Source: Chondrus crispus
Taxonomy: Eukaryota > Rhodophyta > Florideophyceae > Gigartinales > Gigartinaceae
Direction: 5' to 3'
Length of the DNA: 64,000 nucleotides
NCBI RefSeq assembly: GCF_000350225.1
Contig: NW_005179211.1
Location: forward strand, 296,666 to 360,665
Positions 22,915 to 33,559 of this stretch are shown here, one piece after another. Position 1 is the first letter of the stretch, and each line of letters starts with the position of its first letter. The notes below the pieces were generated by a model. The model had not been told where the DNA came from and ran no database searches. It saw only the letters and a list, made by a program, of their open reading frames with translations. The translations under genes were made by a program, and so were the position numbers.

Positions 22915-24585
22915 ACTAGTGTTCACTATCACATTAAATGCGTTTGCACCGAACATGTGCAATTGGGAATGCGAGTCACTCGGAGGCGAAATAGATAGCA
23001 CTGACTGTACCAGCGGGCCCCCCCACAGACTAAACTATCATTTTCTAAAGTCAGTCTGAGATACGAAACTGGAAGCTGAAATTTAGATGACCTACGCTCA
23101 TCCCATATAAATGGCGATCGATCAGCACTCATCAAATCTCAACTTGGGATTCGCTGCGGGTATCGCACTTTGCTTTGGGCTCATGTGCACATTAATGTGC
23201 AAAAATAAAATGAACCCGTAAATTTACGAGTTCATTTTATTTTTTGCGCAAATATTTTGATATTGATCTCATCTGGCCCGGTGAGCAGCAGCTGCTCTGT
23301 CAACGCTCATTCGTGGCCAAATATGCTGCATGACGCATTTCTATGTATGCCGTGTACACGGGCCCATCAGTTGGCCTCACGATCCACTGCTAAAATAAGC
23401 ATACGACACGGAATCAGTAGCTCAGTTTGAGATGGTCTGCGCACAACTGAACTCAAATTAAGATGACCAGAGCCTGTTGCACCTTGTGTCTGGGTTCATG
23501 TGCAAATGTACGAGTCCATTTCAATGTTTGCGAAATTCTTGTCATGGAGTTGATCAGTCTCGATCAGCGACAATCGACTCATCAGGGCCCTGGCATAGCT
23601 CAATACGCGTCTGAGACGTAGCTATGTTTTTACCTTTGATACAATGAGAATCCTGTACAAGGTGGAAGAAAGTAGTGGTACGCAGGGATCCGAAGCGGAG
23701 ATCTAATGCAGGCGCGAGAGCTGATCTGTTTTTTGTATCTGTTCCAACGTGTGGAGTGTTGGAACATGCAAGCCGAAGAAGGCACCAGTGCACAATTGCT
23801 GCTTGTGCAATGTGCCCTGTAGCATACGATTGACGTGCTTTGAGCCCTGCACTCCCAGTTCTTGTTATGGTCACGTCACGCAGCGTTACGACCAGGAATT
23901 ACAGTGAACTGGATAGGCTGTGTTGGTTTGTTTGTGGAAGCTTGTCGCTGCGTATTGGTTGTTTCTGTACAGGCGCCAATAGCACCCCCTGCAGCGTTAA
24001 AAAGGGGCAGAGTGCTGTGAGTAGCTCAAAAATGGCCATCAATTTCCACAAAAATGTGCGATTTTGACCCTTTGGAAGCCATCAATTGGGGTATGATAAC
24101 TAGGAGGAGAGCCAAACAATTGATGGTCTCGAATATTCCGTACTCGTCTCGGGACTAGATTGACAGTATCTGATGCAGAAAGCAGCTCCACCGTTTTGAT
24201 CGAACCGGTAAATAATAGTATTTTCATATTTGCCGCCAGCGATATTCGGCGGCTGGACGGAACCACCACAAACGGTTGAGAGACGGAATTCACCTGCTAA
24301 TTTTTTCTCGCCGGAACCGAAACATTATCCTAGTGCTTGCACCTGAATGGCCAAAAGGACGCCCGCTTTGCCCAGTAAATCAGATAAGGCTAAATATTGC
24401 AATTTATTGCTGCCATTGTCCACTGTGTCTTTCCCTCCGCCGATTCTGTTTTTTCAAGAATCCCTCCCTCCATCTCTTCCCGTGTCAGACGGCTCAGGTG
24501 TAAATGAAAGTAGTTGAACCTCAGTGGGTGCCCGCTCCAACTTTACACGGCGAATTGGGAACGGTCTTTTTGGGATGGGCATGGA
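22915..24585. other. Intergenic stretch with diverged duplicate and a long palindrome
   Basis: No gene is supported. Two diverged copies of a module of about 150 bases are visible at about 23055-23250 and 23420-23540 (shared AGATGACC, TCATGTGCA and GTCCATTTCA-like words in the same order). The first copy carries the 44-bp palindrome at 23201. 24028-24125 contains three AATTGATGG-type words. Confidence 0.35.
23201..23244. repeat. 44-bp near-perfect palindrome
   Basis: AAAAATAAAATGAAC, a mismatched base, CGTAAA and then the reverse complement without a loop. It follows a TGTGCACATTAATGTGCA palindrome at 23183-23200. It could form a cruciform or mark the end of the mobile element to its left. 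Confidence 0.8.
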
Positions 24586-24592
24586 TCGCTAA

Positions 24593-27500
24593 GAGCATCT
24601 CCACTCGGCTGACCCAAACCCCAAAACTTCAAAACATTTCTTCTTTGGGGTTTGAGGACGCGATTTAGGTAAAATATTGACCCCACCGTCATGACCCAAA
24701 CCACAAAAGCCCGGCCAAAGTTTGGCCATGAGCCCTTCGCAGACCAAAAGTCCGAATTTTAGGCCTCATTCCCAAACTTTGGTCTCAAGATAAAAGCTCC
24801 CAAACGACCAGCAATGAGCGGGCAAGGCCCCTTTTCTGCTTTTGGGTGGGTGACCTATCTCTCCCAACGTACAGCTGAACGATGCGCGTGCGCGACACGG
24901 TACAATGTGTAGTATAATGACCGGCGCGAGCGCGCGGAGGTCATCGGACGGCCGTGTACGGTATACACGTGGGCGGTTGTGCCCACGTGTAGAGAGCGCG
25001 CGCGCGTGCCGAGCGGTCGTATTCTGGCGTACGTGTACAGTAGTGCACGTGTCGGCCAAGCGGTAGTCTGCTAGTATTACGCGTGTACGCTAGCACACGT
25101 GGCATCCGTGCGGTAGTCTGTAAGCAGCGCGTATGTACAGTAGTACACACGTGTAGCTGCAGCGTCCGCGCTGTAATTAGGAATTGAGGCGCTATTTTTT
25201 TAATTGTGTACAGTACCTGGTACGCACTAGGCGTCAGGTACTGTACACTGGGACAGGTTTCCGAGGCGTCCCTCTGAGGGGTTAAGACCGGACACCCGTC
25301 CCCAACAGTAAACTGGGGCAAGCTCGCCGCCGTCCCTTTCGCGCCTACGTACGTCCGTTTCGGTTTTCTATCGCGCGCGCTGGCTTCTAACCCGTTACCG
25401 GTCGCTCCCGTTCACGCACCACGGGGCGACTGCGCGAAACCGGCCAGTGAGCCACTCCCTTTTCGCGATATCGTCCGATCGGTTCAATTAGCGCGTCGCG
25501 TCCGCGCCGCGTGCTCCCTCGCTAAAGCCTCCGCCTCTCACCCAACCCAGGGCGGAGAGGAGTTATCCCACATTTTGGTACTCTGGTGGAGGGGATAACT
25601 TTCGAGGTTGAGCCGCACGCGTAGTCGCTCGATCGCGCGCAGAACCGTAAGGACGGAAAAGGTTGAGAAATCACCGCGGCGATCGCGAAGCGTATTCGAC
25701 GATGAACCGACCGGAAGGGGGAGACTCCGCCTCCGGGCGTCTGAGCACTCGCAGTGGCAGAGGCGCACCGCGCCCCCGGGTGGAGAACCCGGAAGCCCTG
25801 CTGCGACCGCCACTGCGACCGGGGCGCACGCGAGCGTCCGCATCGGATGTTACGCCGGCCGCGTCGGTAGGCACTGAGAATCGCGTCCAATGGATGGTCG
25901 ACACGATTCAGCCGCGCATCCAGGCCTGGGTCGATGAGTTCCTCGCTACGGAACTCCCCCAGGTAGCGCGCGTATGCCTAGACCGAACGGTGCCCGCGCT
26001 CGTGGACGCGCACGTACGCAGCGCGATACCACCGCTTTTGGACGAACTTCTACCCGCTCAAGTCCAACGCGAGGTAGTGACCGCGCTCATCAATGTGGAT
26101 GAAGAATCCCCGTCCGGAACGGCTCTAAAGGGAGCGATCAGCTCCGCCGTGGCCAATCGTCTGGCCACGACCTTCGCCGGAGCAGGAGTCGACACACGCG
26201 CGCAGCGCGACTCAACCGCTCCGGATTCTACGCTAACGCACGCTGAACCGATCGGCGCCGCACCCGGGATCGTTACAATTGCCCCTCACCCGGAGGGTAA
26301 GACCATTTACCTCCGACCAATTTATGGTGCTACAGGAGGGCCACACAGAAAATGGCCCTCCCGTACTCCCCGACACGGCTGGCCCCCGCGGGACAGAAAA
26401 CCGCCTGGGGCGCTTCGCGACAGAAAAGCGACAGTCGTATCGGTCGAGCAGAAGAATCGCACCGGGCACTCAAGGCTACACCTCGGAGGGTACAGAAAAC
26501 CCCTCCGAGGAAGAAGACACAAGACGTCGCCACAGGGCGACGCGCAAGAACCGCGACGGACGCTACGCGCGATACCGCGATGCCGGAGGGGTCGGTTACC
26601 CCTCCGATGATAACCGCGAAGGACGCTATGCGCGATACCGCGATGCCGGAGGAGGTGGATACCCCTCCGATGACGAGGACACCGAGTCGGACGGATCGCG
26701 CAGAAGCGGCCGCAGAGGCCGCAATGCGCGCGACCGACGTCGGTTCCGGCGAGAAGACTCCGATCCGGAGGGCTACAGTAGCCCCGGCGGAGAAGGAGAC
26801 CGCCATCGCAGGGGCAGAGACCGCCGGTCTGCCCCGAGGCGGGATCCGAAACGGTTGCCGGTGATCAGGCCGCTGAACGACATGTTCACCAAGGCCGTCG
26901 ACTACCGCACGTATAGGCTGGAAAATCGCAGCGCGCGCTACGACGCGAGTACCGCGCGGCGAGTTAACCGTTATTGGAAGAAGTTGGACGTCCAGCTGAA
27001 AACCCACACGTTCGGTGGTCAATATCCAATCGCGGTGCAAGGGTTTCTCGCGCGCTTCAAGATGGCCTGCGACCACAATGGGGTCAGCGAAGGCGCGGCC
27101 GTATGGTGTTTCCAGTTCTATTTGACTGGGCAGGCTCACGCCTTGCTCCAGTCCAGACTACACAGGAACACTATGGCGGTCGATGCGGAGCAGCGCGAGA
27201 TGCTCGAAACCAACGCGGAAGTTGTTAACTTTTTATTATGCACGTACGCGACGGACGAAGTTATTTCCGAACCGGTCGGTGATGTCACCTCCTTCCGTCA
27301 GAGCTCAAATATGACGGAGGCCGTGTACAGTAACAAGTTGTGGGACAAGGCGTTGCGCTGCGGAACCGTATTTTCGGACAGGCGCTTGAAGTCCCTTTTC
27401 GTTGAGGGACTTCTGCCAGCGACGTGCGCGCAGGTGCGGAATTATCTTGCGACGCATCCGGGCGTGGAATACCAAGTAGTGGCACGCTACGCGCAAGCGA

Positions 27501-28530
27501 TAAGCGAGACCCACCGCTCGGCTCGAAAACAGGCGACCTCGCTCTCGTGGCCTCAAGCACCGTCCGATTCGGTGAAAAGAGTCACGAGCAACGCGCGGAC
27601 AAGGCCCGTGCTGTCGGTCGAGTCCCTGTGTGAACTCCCGACAGCGCGCGGAACCGAAACGGAGGAGATACTGGCGGTGACGGACTAGTCGGTGACGCCG
27701 AGCTCGCTTAGCTCGCCGCCGACTAGCTACCATCCGCCTGCCTCGTCCCCGGCGGGCGCGCCGATGGCGCCCGCCCAACAAGAGGACGCGCGCGCATATC
27801 CGTATAGAAGGCCAGTACAGAACCAGCGGGTCTGGATCTTCAACCAAGGATTGCCTGGACCCTCGCCGTGTCGGTTCTGTCTGGACCTGACCCACCGCCA
27901 GGAGCAATGTCCTGTGGCGGCGGATAGTGCGCTGTGGTCGAAGCTTTTGCAGGCCCACGAGGCCAATTATTAAAAGCTTCTGATCCGTCAAGGTCTCTGC
28001 CTGGGTTCGCCGTTGCGCATATGGGATGGACGCAGGGCCGATTCTTGCTTGAAACAATGGAACAAGATGCGAAAAGATGGTTCCGCGTTTCAGTCGATCT
28101 CGACATTCTGTAGCGTCGCTTGAATCGGCATTGGAAAACAATGGAGAAACACTGTCCTCTCTACCAAAGTAATCACGATCGATTCTCTCGGCTGCCGCTG
28201 CCCCGTCGATCAGGACCTTGGCGCGCTTACCCGGCCTCGAACCACCCGGCGAGCGACAGCGACGTTTCAAATGGCCATGACAATCATTGCTGCAAAAGAT
28301 AAGGTCAAAAGAGCGCTAAAAGCTTCCGTCTCAGGGTCTGAAGACATTATTGTGGCGAGGTGGTGGACGGTGGGGACCGAGATGGAACGTTTGGGATTGA
28401 ATTTAGAATTGCGACAGTGGGGGTACAGCGCTTTTGGGATTGCTACCCAAAAACGTTTTTAGTCTGTCCAATCAAGAAGATCCACCTGGACATATTTTTT
28501 GGGGTTTGGGTCGGAACGGTGGAGATGCTC
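24593..28530. mobile_element. TIR element with TAA target duplications carrying a retrotransposon gag
   Basis: The left end reads GAGCATCTCCACTCGGCTGA and the right end, read inward, GAGCATCTCCACCGTTCCGA; both continue with CCCAAACCCCAAAA. TAA flanks both ends (24590-24592, 28531-28533). Three-base TWA duplications and this end type fit PIF/Harbinger. Inside there is no transposase. Instead 25702-27973 codes for a Ty3/Gypsy-like Gag, preceded by GC-rich sequence that resembles an LTR and leader. Either a truncated retrotransposon landed in a MITE-like element, or the element captured gag as cargo. Similar single ends occur at 50575 and 60422. Confidence 0.7.
25702..27973 (+). pseudogene. Ty3/Gypsy-like Gag polyprotein, broken
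   Basis: ATG 25702 opens the N-terminal part; the frame shifts near 26330-26350 and continues to TAG 27686-27688, after which the same frame goes on to 27973. The middle is Arg/Asp-rich with a duplicated 22-residue unit around R-Y-A-R-Y-R-D-A-G-G (66-bp repeat at 26554-26685). The capsid region shows V-D-Y-R-T-Y-R-L-E-N and W-C-F-Q-F-Y-L-T-G-Q-A, shared in pattern with the Gag genes at 56400 and 62220. A CCHC zinc knuckle, C-x2-C-x4-H-x4-C, lies at 27869-27910 (C-R-F-C-L-D-L-T-H-R-Q-E-Q-C). No protease, RT or integrase follows. A candidate primer-binding site starts at TGG 25576 and differs from that of the other two Gypsy elements. Confidence 0.75.
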
Positions 28531-28663
28531 TAAGGAGACGTCTCGCTCTTACCGCAACAGCGCTCATGCGCAACATCGATTTACCGTAGCTTCAACACTC
28601 CCCGCCCGGTCCACGGAATTGGTCGTGATTTTTAGCAATCAAGCGTGGCGCCGTTGCAGCTAG

Positions 28664-29127
28664 TGTCAAGATGACAAGTGACCTCATTCGAGGCTACTCT
28701 TCACCTTATTTTTTCTCGCCTTGTGCTTGCTCAACAAGAAGGAAAATGGTACTCCCGCCACCGCAGGTGACTTCTGCATTGCGGAAGGATGGAGTTTGGT
28801 GGGATCTGCACGTCTTTTCCAGCCATTTTTAGAATGCCCAAAGAGAGGCCGTTTGGCCAACCTCCAAACGTTTTTTGTTGATATCTTGGAAACCAAACTC
28901 ATATATGAAATGTCACCCGGGTAATGAAACTTCTTTAGCATGACAACTGCTATTTCCAATGTTTGGCAAGATGCTATTGCCGAGGGCATGTACGTTAAAG
29001 AAATGGTGTCCATACTGACTTTTATAGAGTTTCGATTTAATGTATATATGTTTGCAAAAAGCTTGGCCTCATATGAGGCTATGCCTGACCTCATATTGTA
29101 GGAGGCAAATCGCTTATCGTCTAGACA
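28664..29127 (+). mobile_element. 464-bp MITE of the TGTCTAG family
   Basis: Closely related along its whole length to 40424-40885 in the same orientation, with TGTCAAGATGACAA at the left and TGTCTAGACGATAAGC read inward from the right. CTAG lies outside the left end; the right flank (CCGC) has lost it. The inside has palindromic CCTCATATGAGG words near both ends and no coding capacity. Confidence 0.75.
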
Positions 29128-29129
29128 CC

Positions 29130-29536
29130 GCACCCAGGTACTGCAAATAGTAACACACACAGTGAAGGGGTGAGGTTTATTTGAACAGGGATCACACATA
29201 CAGTATTAGTGTATGTTTCCCTAAGCGTTGTTCCAACTCAAAACGTTTGTGTACGGGCAAGTCGGAAAGAGCGGCGCATGAGGCAGAGAAGCAGGCAAAG
29301 CGACAAGAACGCCAGCATCGGCCTGCTTGGTTCTTGCCCGTATCCTCTTGGCACCAAGAGGATTCGGAACTAACAAAGCACCGGAAGCAAAAGCGACCAA
29401 GGGCAAAATGTTGAGCTTGGCGACCGTTGCCGCCTTATAATTGGCTTAGAAATAAAAATTCGGTATTTTCGGAATGAGGCAAAACTGGGGAGGTTTGCGC
29501 TATCAGCACTTTTGTCATCTCAACACTACCGGGGTG
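29130..29536. other. Intergenic stretch without a supported gene
   Basis: Short frames on both strands have no motif. The stretch 29230-29410 contains a near-inverted pair around CTTGCCCGTATCCTCTTGGC and its relatives. Nothing is supported as a gene. Confidence 0.3.
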
Positions 29537-30504
29537 CAGGGGGGGGGTCGCGATATAGTGCTACCCTGTGTCAGTGGGCCGAAAACGGCACTATATCGAA
29601 CCAGGCACTGTAAGATAATGAGATTTACGGCTTTTTTGCAGCCACTCCCTTGCGCATCACTGCTCAGCAAGACCGCTCGCAGGACGCCATCACTCATACT
29701 TTGCATCTTCACTACAGACTCAAGTCTAATCAAGCATTTCTGTTATTAGTACACTGATCACAGCAATTAACCTGGGCCAACTTAATTCTGAGGCCCCTTT
29801 TTCAGGTCTATAACCATGTTTAACATGGTCCGGATTAATTGTGAACCCAGATTAATATATGGTCAAATCAGATATAACATGGTCCAGTTTATTTGTGAAC
29901 CACTGGATTAACCTTGATTTCTAACATTGCTGACAAGTATTCAAGAAATTACGGCTCTACTTCTTGCCCATTGAAATGGACACGATGCTTGGATATTATT
30001 GTCTGCAGCTCAGAAAAGAGCTGCTTCTCCTCCCAAAGACCATATCGAGGCGGCGACATGCGTTCTCGTCCTTTTTGAACTCTAAAGGCGACTTATCATA
30101 AGACTGTTTTCTCCAGGTCAAAACCAATAATAACCTGGTCCAGTTTATTTCTGAACCCAGGTTAATATATAGACCAAGGTTAATTGCTGTGATCAGGTGT
30201 AGCTGCCGAGCCGTCGCATTGACTCCCTCCTTTTTCGCAGCCATAAATGCCAGCCTACACTTTTGCAGATGTCCAATTGCATCATCGACCCTGCCTTTTT
30301 CTGCCATAGTCTCTATTCTAGTAAGCAACTGCATAATATCTTTCCGCGGCAGCAGCGGTTCTCGGGCAGTACGTCCATCCAACTGCCTTGCCTGCCTCTC
30401 TGGAGACCCTTCATTTTTGGCTCAAAATTCGTGCCACCCCTAGAAGGGTAGCACTATATCGGAGCTGGCACTAACAAAGATGGCACTATATCGCGACCCC
30501 CCTG
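29537..30504 (-). mobile_element. Tigger/pogo-like deletion derivative with a nested MITE
   Basis: The ends are CAGG(G)n followed by TCGCGATATAGTGC on the left and the exact complement on the right. TA follows the right end; the left flank is TG, perhaps a mutated TA. A minus-strand coding remnant at about 30197-30382 contains L-Q-K-C-R-L-A-F-M-A-A-K-K, the same C-terminal tail as in the derivatives at 9031 and 30668. That frame is interrupted by a separate TIR element at 29755-30196. A further fragment of the family, about 90% identical by eye, lies at 39781-39920. Confidence 0.7.
29755..30196. mobile_element. 442-bp MITE nested in the Tigger-like derivative
   Basis: The left end is TGATCACAGCAATTAACCTG and the right end, read inward, TGATCACAGCAATTAACCTT. 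TGATCA is itself palindromic, so it could be a six-base target duplication flanking CAGCAATTAACC ends, or part of the ends. The inside repeats the motif of GGTTAAT and ACATGGTCC several times and codes for nothing. It interrupts the transposase tail of the host element, so it is the younger insertion. Confidence 0.7.
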
Positions 30505-30580
30505 TAGCTAGCGATTCTCATAAAACTTAAAAAGCATTGGCCCACTTGGGCCAGTGAAGAGACTAGTTCGAAAGCTAGTA

Positions 30581-31086
30581 CAGGGGGGGGACGACCATTA
30601 GTGCCGCTTTTACTTATGCTACCCTCCTACTAATGCAGGCCAGACGCACGAGCACGAAAAGTGCCACGTGTCACACGGATCTAGGGTGTTACGCTGCTTT
30701 TTGCTGCCACAGTATGCTGTTTTTGAGACGGTTCAGGGTGTGACGAACTCAACTACAACGCAATCAAGTGATGAAGATGGGAGCGCAGAGTACGCGAGAG
30801 AGAGAAGGACTGTAACCTCTGTCGTTGAGATTGCGGAATTGTTTGGAGAGCTGGAAGTTTTGGCGACTAAATGCCAAGTTTCAGATGCTCTATCGTATCT
30901 GAGGTCGGCAAAGCGCGCGTTTCTCACTGCAAAACACGACAGAGAATCAACGCTGAGCAGGCAGACGTTAATTACCCGCCGAGTGCATGAAAATAGATGT
31001 GACGACGTCACCTACTAATGCCATCTCTCAATAATGCATGATTTTGGGGCCTCACACGGGGCGGCACTAATGGGTAGGGTCCCCTG
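30581..31086 (+). mobile_element. 506-bp Tigger/pogo-like deletion derivative
   Basis: Ends CAGGGGGGGGACGACC and, read inward from the right, CAGGGGACCCTACCC, each followed by ATTAGTGCCGC. TA flanks both ends (30579-30580 and 31087-31088). It belongs to the same family as 8735-9566, and lies only 76 bases from the element ending at 30504. Confidence 0.8.
30668..31018 (+). pseudogene. C-terminal tail of a Tigger/pogo-like transposase
   Basis: 116 open codons, no credible own ATG. It is alignable with the second half of the 9031-9495 frame: E-L-F-G-E-L-E, then C-Q-V-S-D-A-L-S-Y-L-R-S-A-K-R-A-F-L and R-Q-T-L-I-T. No DNA-binding or catalytic domain remains. Confidence 0.6.
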
Positions 31087-31289
31087 TATAGCCCCATCCA
31101 TTAAGCTGCCGAGTTTCGCTTTCTTGCCATTAAATTTCGTGAAATTGAGTCCAAATGGAGGAGGTGTGGAAGTACAGTAAACTGTACGCGTTGTCTAGAA
31201 AAGTAAAATAACTTTTGTCTATCGGATCGTAAGTCCTCACATGTGTGTCTTAACAAGCGCTTGTTTGAGGACTTAGGATCCGATAGACT

Positions 31290-31745
31290 CTGGTGTATTC
31301 CTGACCCGGGGTTGTCCGGGCTTGTCCTCATACGGGGACAGCTCTTTTTCTCAAAATATATATAAACGAAATCGAACATTTAAGAAGGTATGCTAGACAC
31401 TATGTTCTTTACGTACTTGCTCTTGGTATTAATATAGCTTTGAATACACAGAATGGCTAAGAATGTAATCCAGATTTAGTATCTAGTTGCCAATTTAAGT
31501 CAGCGTTATGGTTTCCAAGTTATTTTACATGCGTTTTTAGCGTGGTTTGAAAAAGCTTCTTTTTCCAGGCATATATAAAAACGACAGGGAAGAGCATGCA
31601 ATTCTCGCATACTGTAGTTCTTTCTGTCTCTAAGGCAGAAGTCCAGTACGGTAGCGGAGGTACCTTTTTCCTTCTTGTCGAGAATGCGCAAATCATGAAG
31701 AATTATGTCGAAAAGTGTCCTCATATGAGAACAACGGTCCAATAG
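31290..31745 (-). mobile_element. Diverged reverse-oriented member of the TGTCTAG MITE family
   Basis: Read on the minus strand it follows the order of words in the copies at 28664 and 40424: GTCCTCATATGAG near the start, TTGTCGAG, a TTCCTTCTTGTCGAG-like stretch, GCAGAAGTC, then ATATATAAACGAAATCGAAC and GTCCTCATACGGGG at the far end. The termini are too mutated to fix exact borders. An imperfect hairpin of about 70 bases (31219-31287, arms GTCTATCGGATC and GATCCGATAGAC) abuts its left side. Confidence 0.5.
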
Positions 31746-31864
31746 ACGCTGGAGTTCATTGTTTTTGTTGGCCTTTCCGAATTATGTCATATGTTTTCGT
31801 TGCCATTGGGAAACTGGTATACAGTGTTTGTTGAAGCTTCTGTCAAGAGAATGCTCCTGGCCGC

Positions 31865-32010
31865 GGTGCCTCCTCATCTCTGTTGTAACGGGGCCTGGCA
31901 CAGTGGTGTGTTGACACCAACTGGGGGCGGTGCCCCCTCATCTCTGTTGTAACGGGGCCTGGCACAGTGGTGTGTTGACACCAACTGCGGGCGGTGCCCC
32001 CTTGTTGTCG
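31865..32010 (+). repeat. 64-bp tandem repeat, two copies plus a partial third
   Basis: The unit starts GGTGCCCCCTCATCTCTGTT at 31865 and again at 31929, with a third start at 31993 that breaks off after about 18 bases. The two full copies differ at very few positions, so the duplication is recent. Confidence 0.9.
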
Positions 32011-32828
32011 GTGAAATGGGGAGGCGGTTTTGGGGAGTGTGCCGTTCCGTGGTGAGGGTCGGCCGAGTGTGGTCTTCTCCCCCTTTTATTCCCCGCAGCG
32101 CCCGTTACCCTCTCTCTTTTATTTCTACGAAATTCCTTCCAGAAGCGTCCACGCGTCCGGCCCGGATTCCGCCGGGCCGTACGCGTGCGCTTCTCTAAAA
32201 TTCAAATAAAATCTCGGACTACAGTATAAAATCTCCCTCTACAGTAAAAATGCAAGTTTCCCTAAAAATATCCCACACCCCTCTTGATTCCCCATCTTCG
32301 CGCCCACGCTGTCCGTCTCCCACGCAACCTTGTCCCCCTTCATCCCCCCACAGTAATCTGACCTCAGGTTCGACGCGAGTTGCGAATCACATTCCATCCT
32401 CCTCATTTGCTGTAAACTGCACTCCACTGCGTTGCACATGGGCTGTATTGATAGGTGTAAAGTTGCCGCAATCATTTCCCGATTTCTGAAACCACACATT
32501 GCGTACTCCGGTCTCCAGCCCCCTCTCCCTCTGTAATTTCCCTGAGGCTGGAGGTGATGCCCCAATACTGCGTGATGGGAGTCAGAGTTGTGTACGAGGC
32601 TTTAGATATTTCTCACGTAACTACTTTCCCAAAAACACGCAAAGTAGACGTAAGCTGGCTTCTCGACCAGCTGCAAAACGCTCCAAGAATGGCACTCTTC
32701 TGTTCAGTAGTTGTTAGCAGTCCCACCGGACTCTTTATGTGTTCGAGTTGTTGCAGTAAATTTCATGAATGCGATTACGCTAAAAGTCTAAATCAATGCC
32801 TCTCTACTCCGATCTCTCCAAACTCTAT
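32011..32828. other. 3' flank of the GATA-type gene
   Basis: No second gene is supported. A duplicated TACAGTATAAAATCTC-like word lies at about 32220-32250. Frames up to 108 codons on either strand carry no motif. Confidence 0.35.
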
Positions 32829-33543
32829 TCACCTCCAGCGCACACTAGGCGGGAGTACAAACGGCGCACCTTCGGCTACAGTTGCTCTCCCCCCCGCACT
32901 TCCGTTCCCATCAATCAAATCATTAATCCGCATGGGTCCACTCCTTGCGCTTCTCGCATGATGCCAATGGCGTGCCGTAGAATATCCGGAATTATCCCTA
33001 TCACTCCCCTCTGTGGTGTCACAGAGCAAGTGCTTGAGAGCCATTTTCGAGTTAGGCTCTACTCTCTCCGTCCTGGCATGATGCTTTCTTGACTTTTTCG
33101 GTGGGGTACACAGACTAGAATTAGAGAGTGCCCCACTCCCTCTCTCTTGTCCCGGCTTGAATGGGCTACCGGTCCCGACCTGTGCATTGAGAGGCACACC
33201 TGCAGCTGTGGACTTCGGCCCAGGGCGGATTCGTCGACCCTCTGGCCCGCTCACACGGCGCCATCTAATTCCACACCCATTGCATAAGAGTATTGTTCCT
33301 GTTGCAGTGAAAACATGAGTGTCAGTAAGCTGTGCTTGCCAAGGGTATCGCGCGTTGAGAAGTGCGACGTTAAGTTGATCACGGAAAGGGAAGAGACTTA
33401 CCTGTACGATCATATCTCCATTGCGTAGTTTGAGTGGCTTTGCACGAGTAACAAACTCGTTGGGTCACTCTTTTCTCACGGTTTTTGGGAGAGAGTCTCT
33501 GTCGGGCATGAGAAGTGTAACTCATTCGCGACGGCTCGTGCAT
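32829..33543 (-). CDS. GATA-type zinc-finger transcription factor, two exons
   Basis: Exon 1 is 33543-33402 (ATG in CACCATGCA context), the intron 33401-33299 (GTAAGT start, TGCAACAG end, a possible TTACTGAC branch site), and exon 2 33298-32829 (stop TAA or equivalent at 32831-32829). Joining gives 203 residues and restores a full finger: C31-Y-S-C34, eighteen residues with Q-W-R in the place of the usual L-W-R, then C53-N-G-C56-G-I-R-W-R-R. This is C-x2-C-x18-C-x2-C, the longer-loop GATA class. The intron cuts the finger between Thr47 and Gly48. A basic patch (P-P-K-K-S-R-K-H-H) follows the finger and may be a nuclear signal. The protein should bind GATA-like sites and act in the nucleus. 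The unspliced frame alone would hide the first half of the finger. The C-terminal boundary is less sure. Confidence 0.85.
33299..33401 (-). other. Intron in the GATA-type gene
   Basis: 103 bases, begins CAG/GTAAGT and ends TTTTCACTGCAACAG/G. Removal is needed to bring the two Cys pairs of the zinc finger into one frame. Confidence 0.85.
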
Positions 33544-33559
33544 GGTGTTGCTGAAGATA

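Noticed and set aside
26330..27139. 269-codon minus-strand frame
   Set aside because: Antisense shadow of gag; the plus strand carries the capsid motif and zinc knuckle.
27305..28270. 321-codon minus-strand frame
   Set aside because: Antisense to the capsid and zinc-knuckle region of gag; no motif of its own.
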